A stretch of 5,565 nucleotides of DNA, from contig CABUUD010000114.1 in the NCBI GenBank assembly GCA_902494585.1, positions 1-5,565 on the forward strand, in the 5' to 3' direction. Below are positions 5,085-5,565 of this stretch, one piece after another (the stretch's first letter is position 1; each line of letters begins with the position of its first letter). The translations under genes were made by a program, and so were the position numbers. Source of the stretch: an uncultured Collinsella sp. (GTDB lineage: Bacteria > Actinomycetota > Coriobacteriia > Coriobacteriales > Coriobacteriaceae). Under the pieces are notes generated by a model. The model made no database searches and was not told the DNA's origin. It worked only from the letters and a program-made list of their open reading frames with translations.

Positions 5085-5123
5085 AAACCTGCCAAAATAA
5101 ACCTGTCCCTTTTTGGCAGGTTT
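5085..5123 (+). promoter_or_regulatory. 13-bp hairpin in the leader of the cyclo-ligase gene
   Basis: AAACCTGCCAAAA (5085-5097) pairs perfectly with TTTTGGCAGGTTT (5111-5123) around a 13-nt loop. The loop repeats AAACCTG (5099-5105), which could pair instead with CAGGTTT (5117-5123), so two mutually exclusive stems are possible. The stem ends 3 nt before the ribosome binding site AGAGGAGG (5127-5134). No T-run follows on the plus strand, so termination of hicAB here would be weak. It may be a translational control element or an interspersed palindromic repeat. Confidence 0.6.
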
Positions 5124-5139
5124 GCTAGAGGAGGCTGGG

Positions 5140-5565
5140 ATGGACAAGGCTGAGTTGCGACGGGCGATGATTGCTCGGCGCGATGCTCTTGATTTGGATG
5201 TGCGGGCGGCAAAGTCCGCCGCTATCTGTGCGCGACTTGTCGAGCTGTTGGATCGCTTGGGTGCCTCGGCGCCGCACACCGTTGCCGCCTATGCCGCCAT
5301 GGGTTCCGAAGTCGATCCTGCCGCGTTTGCCGCAGCGGCCGCCAAACGCGGCTGGCGCGTGGCCTATCCGTGCATGTTCTCGGCAACAGACGCCGCAGCT
5401 TGTGGCCAGCGCATGTGCATGCGGGCAGTTGCCGCCGGCGATGCGTCCTCGGCTCCGTTTATCGCCCACCCCACGCGGACCTTCGCGGCCGTGGACATCG
5501 ACAGCGACCGCTTCCCTATCGTGCCTGCCGAAGCTCTCGACATGGTCGCCGTGCCGCTCGTAGCC
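5140..5565 (+). CDS. 5-formyltetrahydrofolate cyclo-ligase, N-terminal part
   Basis: The reading frame is open for 142 codons to the right edge; family members are about 190-200 residues, so roughly the last quarter is missing. The enzyme (methenyltetrahydrofolate synthetase) converts 5-formyl-THF plus ATP to 5,10-methenyl-THF in the cytosol, returning a storage or inhibitory folate to one-carbon metabolism. Supporting features are the basic N-terminal helix KAELRRAMIARRDAL followed by KSAAICARL, the strand TVAAYAAMGSEVD, the segment GWRVAYPC and, at the edge, FPIVPAEALDMVAVPLVA. The last corresponds to the family's D-x-V-x-VP-x-x-AFD region; the Mg-ATP loop beyond it is cut off. The start is supported by AGAGGAGG (5127-5134), 5 nt upstream. 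GC-rich codon use returns here, as in the peptidase gene. Confidence 0.85.
   Translation, partial: MDKAELRRAMIARRDALDLDVRAAKSAAICARLVELLDRLGASAPHTVAAYAAMGSEVDPAAFAAAAAKRGWRVAYPCMFSATDAAACGQRMCMRAVAAGDASSAPFIAHPTRTFAAVDIDSDRFPIVPAEALDMVAVPLVA

Noticed and set aside
5171..5563. 130-codon open frame overlapping the cyclo-ligase gene
   Set aside because: It is a shadow in another frame (Pro/Arg/Ser-rich, no ribosome binding site); the frame from 5140 carries the recognisable cyclo-ligase sequence.

Overview
The window looks like chromosomal DNA from a high-GC Gram-positive gut actinobacterium. Collinsella or a close relative in the Coriobacteriia is my best guess. This rests on strongly GC-biased codon use in the long gene, AGGAG-type ribosome binding sites, a LexA-type box of the CGAAC-N4-GTTC class and overall gene style. 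No rRNA or other taxonomic marker is present, so the assignment is inference.

Layout: (1) 1-119, minus strand: the first 39 codons of a probable SIS-domain sugar-phosphate protein, running off the left edge, with its own promoter. (2) 120-967: a long, comparatively AT-rich divergent intergenic region. It holds operator-like inverted repeats, a possible decayed gene (318-593), a perfect 12-bp tandem duplication and a GC hairpin just ahead of the next gene's ribosome binding site. (3) 968-4012, plus strand: a complete 1014-residue M16C metallopeptidase (presequence-protease/Cym1-like) with intact HxxEH, distal Glu and C-terminal Arg/Tyr residues, closed by a very strong intrinsic terminator. 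(4) 4107-4247: two 57-bp hairpin cassettes built from one shared ~19-bp arm, resembling a REP/BIME-type interspersed repeat. (5) 4311-4993: a hicA-hicB toxin-antitoxin operon of visibly lower GC. Its promoter overlaps two tandem LexA-like boxes, and a separate palindromic operator lies between that promoter and hicA. (6) 5085-5123: a 13-bp hairpin directly ahead of the ribosome binding site of (7) a 5-formyltetrahydrofolate cyclo-ligase gene (5140 to the right edge, 3' truncated).

The flanking genes are ordinary housekeeping or metabolic functions and do not form one pathway. The accessory part is the block between the M16C terminator and the cyclo-ligase gene, where repeats and a toxin-antitoxin module sit together. 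The most notable reading is that this hicAB module may be under both SOS (LexA) control and its own HicB autoregulation. That is a hypothesis from sequence motifs, not a demonstrated system.
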